64,000 nt of DNA from Roseiarcus sp963836695 (GTDB taxonomy: Bacteria > Pseudomonadota > Alphaproteobacteria > Rhizobiales > Beijerinckiaceae). Every line of letters begins with the position of its first letter. Positions within the stretch are counted from its first letter, which is position 1. Shown here one piece after another: positions 62,356-64,000 of the stretch. The notes under the pieces are model-generated. The model ran no database searches and was not told the origin of the DNA. It saw nothing but the letters and a program-made list of their open reading frames with translations. Both the position numbers and the translations under genes were made by a program. Where the stretch lies: NCBI GenBank assembly GCA_963836695.1, contig CAWIKX010000003.1, positions 70,332 through 134,331 of the forward strand, read 5' to 3'.

Positions 62356-63401
62356 CAGGCGCCTCGCGTGGCGCGTCGCCGCGGCAGAAGCCACGCCAGT
62401 CCAGGCGCGGCTCGAGCGGTGATGAAGAGCGCGATCGCCGCGTTGATGATGTCGATCGCGGCGGCGGGAAGGCCAGCCAGCACAGGCAGATAGAGGCTCG
62501 CCGCGGCAAGTCCGCCGAAGAACAGCGAGACGATGGCGGCGCCCGTAACCGAAAGCCCCGCGACGAGCGCAATCAAGATCGCAGTGAAGCCGTGCGTCGG
62601 CAGAAAGCCGCTGACGAGCCTGCCATTGGGACCCAGCACCTCGACAACGCCGGCAAGACCGGCAAGAGCCCCTGAGATCGCAAAGGCTGCGAGACCGAAT
62701 TGCGACATCCGAGCGCCTTGCCAGACGACCATCGTAGGATTTCGCCCCGCCAGGCCGCAAAGAACGCCAAAAGCGGTGCGATTGACGAGAACCCAGGTGA
62801 GGACGCCCACCGCAACGGCGACGCCGACGATGGCTGGCGACAAGCCAACCTCGGAGCTGATCCGGTAGGCTTCAGCGACGGGCCGACTCGCCATAACCTG
62901 GCCGGTCCCCGACGGGTCCTTCAAAATTCCGCCCGTCACATAAATGAGAATGAGCGAAGCGATGAAGTTGCCCATCAGCGTGGTGATCACTTCGTCTGCG
63001 CCCGACGCCACGCGGAGATAACCAGGCCAAACCGCCCAGAGCGCGCCGCACACGATCGCCATTACGAAGGCCAGCGGCACGACGAGGGCTGCAGGATAAC
63101 CGTTGAGGAAATCAACCACGAAGGTCGCGCCGATCGCTCCGATATAGAACTGCCCTTGTGCGCCGACATTGAAATATCCACTGCGGAAGGAGACGACGAC
63201 ACCGCAAGCTGTGATGAACAGCGGCATCGCCCAACGTAAGCTGCCCTGCCAGGCGTTCGGGTTGAGAAACGCGCCGTCGGCGATGCTCCGGAACATCTCG
63301 ATGGCGGAATAGCCGGCGAATTGGAAGATGACGCCGCACAGGGCGAGCGCAAGGAAGACGAAGGCGAGCGCTCGACCGACTGCCGCGAGGTTTCCCCGCA
63401 T
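62355..63401 (-). CDS. BmpA-type (nucleoside/simple sugar) ABC permease
   Basis: This 348-residue membrane protein has VSFRSGYFNVGAQGQFYIGAIGA and DEVITTLMGNFIASLILIYV, features of YufP/NupP-like permeases of the BmpA transporter class. It is tightly coupled to its neighbours: one base after the ATPase stop and overlapping the next permease. The cognate binding protein would be upstream, beyond the window. Confidence 0.9.
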   Translation of the reverse strand: MRGNLAAVGRALAFVFLALALCGVIFQFAGYSAIEMFRSIADGAFLNPNAWQGSLRWAMPLFITACGVVVSFRSGYFNVGAQGQFYIGAIGATFVVDFLNGYPAALVVPLAFVMAIVCGALWAVWPGYLRVASGADEVITTLMGNFIASLILIYVTGGILKDPSGTGQVMASRPVAEAYRISSEVGLSPAIVGVAVAVGVLTWVLVNRTAFGVLCGLAGRNPTMVVWQGARMSQFGLAAFAISGALAGLAGVVEVLGPNGRLVSGFLPTHGFTAILIALVAGLSVTGAAIVSLFFGGLAAASLYLPVLAGLPAAAIDIINAAIALFITARAAPGLAWLLPRRRATRGA

Positions 63402-63402
63402 C

Positions 63403-64000
63403 TCAACGCGCTCCAGTCATGGCTGCGCCGACCTCGCTAAGGCGGAACGGCGGCCGAAATTCAGCGGCGACGCGGCCGGACAGCATCACAACGAGCCGAT
63501 CGCTGATGTCGAAAAGCTCGTCGAGATCGGATGAAATCAGCAATACGCCGCATCCCCGCGCCGTCGCATCGCGCAACGACTTCCACACGAATGCAGTCGC
63601 GCCGACGTCAAGACCGCGTGTCGGTTGCGCGGCGATGACAAGCTTCGCGTCATCGTCGACCTCACGCGAAAGGATTAGCTTTTGCGCGTTGCCGCCCGAG
63701 AGGGAGCCCGCCGTCTGGAGGGTGGTGGAATAACGGACATCCCAACGCTTCAATGCCCTGTCGCACTCAGTGCGAAATCGCGTTGGCGAAATGAGTCTCA
63801 GTGCAGAACCCCGCAGAAGCTGGCGTGCGGACCAGTTCTCCCAAAGGGAGCTGGAAAGGCTCAGGCCTTCACTGTTGCGCTCGAAAGGAATAACCCGCAA
63901 TCCGCGCGCCCGCCGCTCTCTTGTGGACAGGCCGGCCACGTCTTGGTCACCCAGACGAATGCGGCCTAACTCGATGTCGACGAGCCCAGCGAGCGCGCGC
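63403..64000 (-). CDS. BmpA-type ABC transporter ATPase, C-terminal part (runs off the right edge)
   Basis: The frame is open to base 64000, so only about the last 198 codons of the gene are visible; the missing 5' part should hold NBD1 and the start. The visible part is NBD2 downstream of its Walker A, with VIPFERNSEGLSLS, signature LSGGNAQKLILSRE, AAQPTRGLDVGAT as Walker B and ISSDLDEL as the H-loop area. YufO/NupO-like. Confidence 0.9.
   Translation of the reverse strand, partial: RALAGLVDIELGRIRLGDQDVAGLSTRERRARGLRVIPFERNSEGLSLSSSLWENWSARQLLRGSALRLISPTRFRTECDRALKRWDVRYSTTLQTAGSLSGGNAQKLILSREVDDDAKLVIAAQPTRGLDVGATAFVWKSLRDATARGCGVLLISSDLDELFDISDRLVVMLSGRVAAEFRPPFRLSEVGAAMTGAR

Overview
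The window looks like a chromosome segment of a high-GC alphaproteobacterium, most likely Hyphomicrobiales (Rhizobiales). This is an inference from the GC-rich codon use, the density of ABC uptake systems, the SDR and Gfo/Idh dehydrogenases, the IclR/LysR/RpiR regulators and the overall gene style; no rRNA or housekeeping marker is present. Almost everything is accessory catabolism: six solute uptake systems (five ABC, one Na+/solute symporter), each next to enzymes and often a regulator. No tRNA, rRNA, CRISPR array or intact insertion sequence was seen.

Layout. (1) 1-617: end of an M20 peptidase. (2) 866-10581, minus strand: IclR regulator, a decayed M20 peptidase, a branched-chain-type ABC transporter (binding protein, LivG, LivF, LivH, LivM), two SDRs and a MetX-like hydrolase. 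(3) 10.6-13.1 kb: gene-poor, locally AT-rich scar with an IS630-type transposase remnant. (4) 13.1-24.5 kb: CoA-linked acid pathway with two paralogous MaoC-like hydratases, CaiB-type CoA transferase (frameshifted), acyl-CoA dehydrogenase, Zn alcohol dehydrogenase, aldehyde dehydrogenase (frameshifted), lactonase-like metallo-beta-lactamase, MmgE/PrpD protein and two LysR regulators. (5) 24.7-38.0 kb: one collinear run, described below. (6) 38.2-45.8 kb: Gfo/Idh dehydrogenase, sugar-phosphate isomerase-like protein, FMN-binding protein and a second ribose-type ABC transporter whose ATPase is frameshifted. (7) 45.8-55.9 kb: amidase, flavin monooxygenase and RpiR regulator on the minus strand, divergent from a nitrate/sulfonate-type ABC transporter, a small VOC-like protein and two Gfo/Idh dehydrogenases; a palindrome TGTAATTGAATTACA lies between them. 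(8) 55.9-64 kb: gene remnants, a frameshifted PheC-like binding protein, a Dabb protein, two SDRs, and a minus-strand unit of amidohydrolase, VOC protein and a BmpA-type (nucleoside-like) ABC transporter running off the right edge.

The most unusual region is 24.7-38.0 kb. A ribose-type binding protein is followed by a strong hairpin with a U tract, then an ABC ATPase fused to a PEBP/YbhB domain, an SCP2-like protein, an alpha/beta hydrolase, two permeases carrying extra membrane segments, a type-1 (microbial) opsin, a flotillin/YqiK-like SPFH protein with a tandemly duplicated 139-residue coiled-coil unit, a small membrane protein and an SSS-family symporter. The opsin keeps the counterion and pocket residues but has Gln (codon CAG, 33308-33310) where retinal-binding opsins have the Schiff-base Lys. 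Three products belong to lipid- or hydrophobe-binding families (PEBP, SCP2, SPFH), so a membrane-microdomain uptake machine for a hydrophobic or aromatic compound is a reasonable but unproven idea.

Five genes carry indels that break otherwise convincing reading frames. These are either real decay or sequence errors and should be resolved from reads before metabolic conclusions are drawn.
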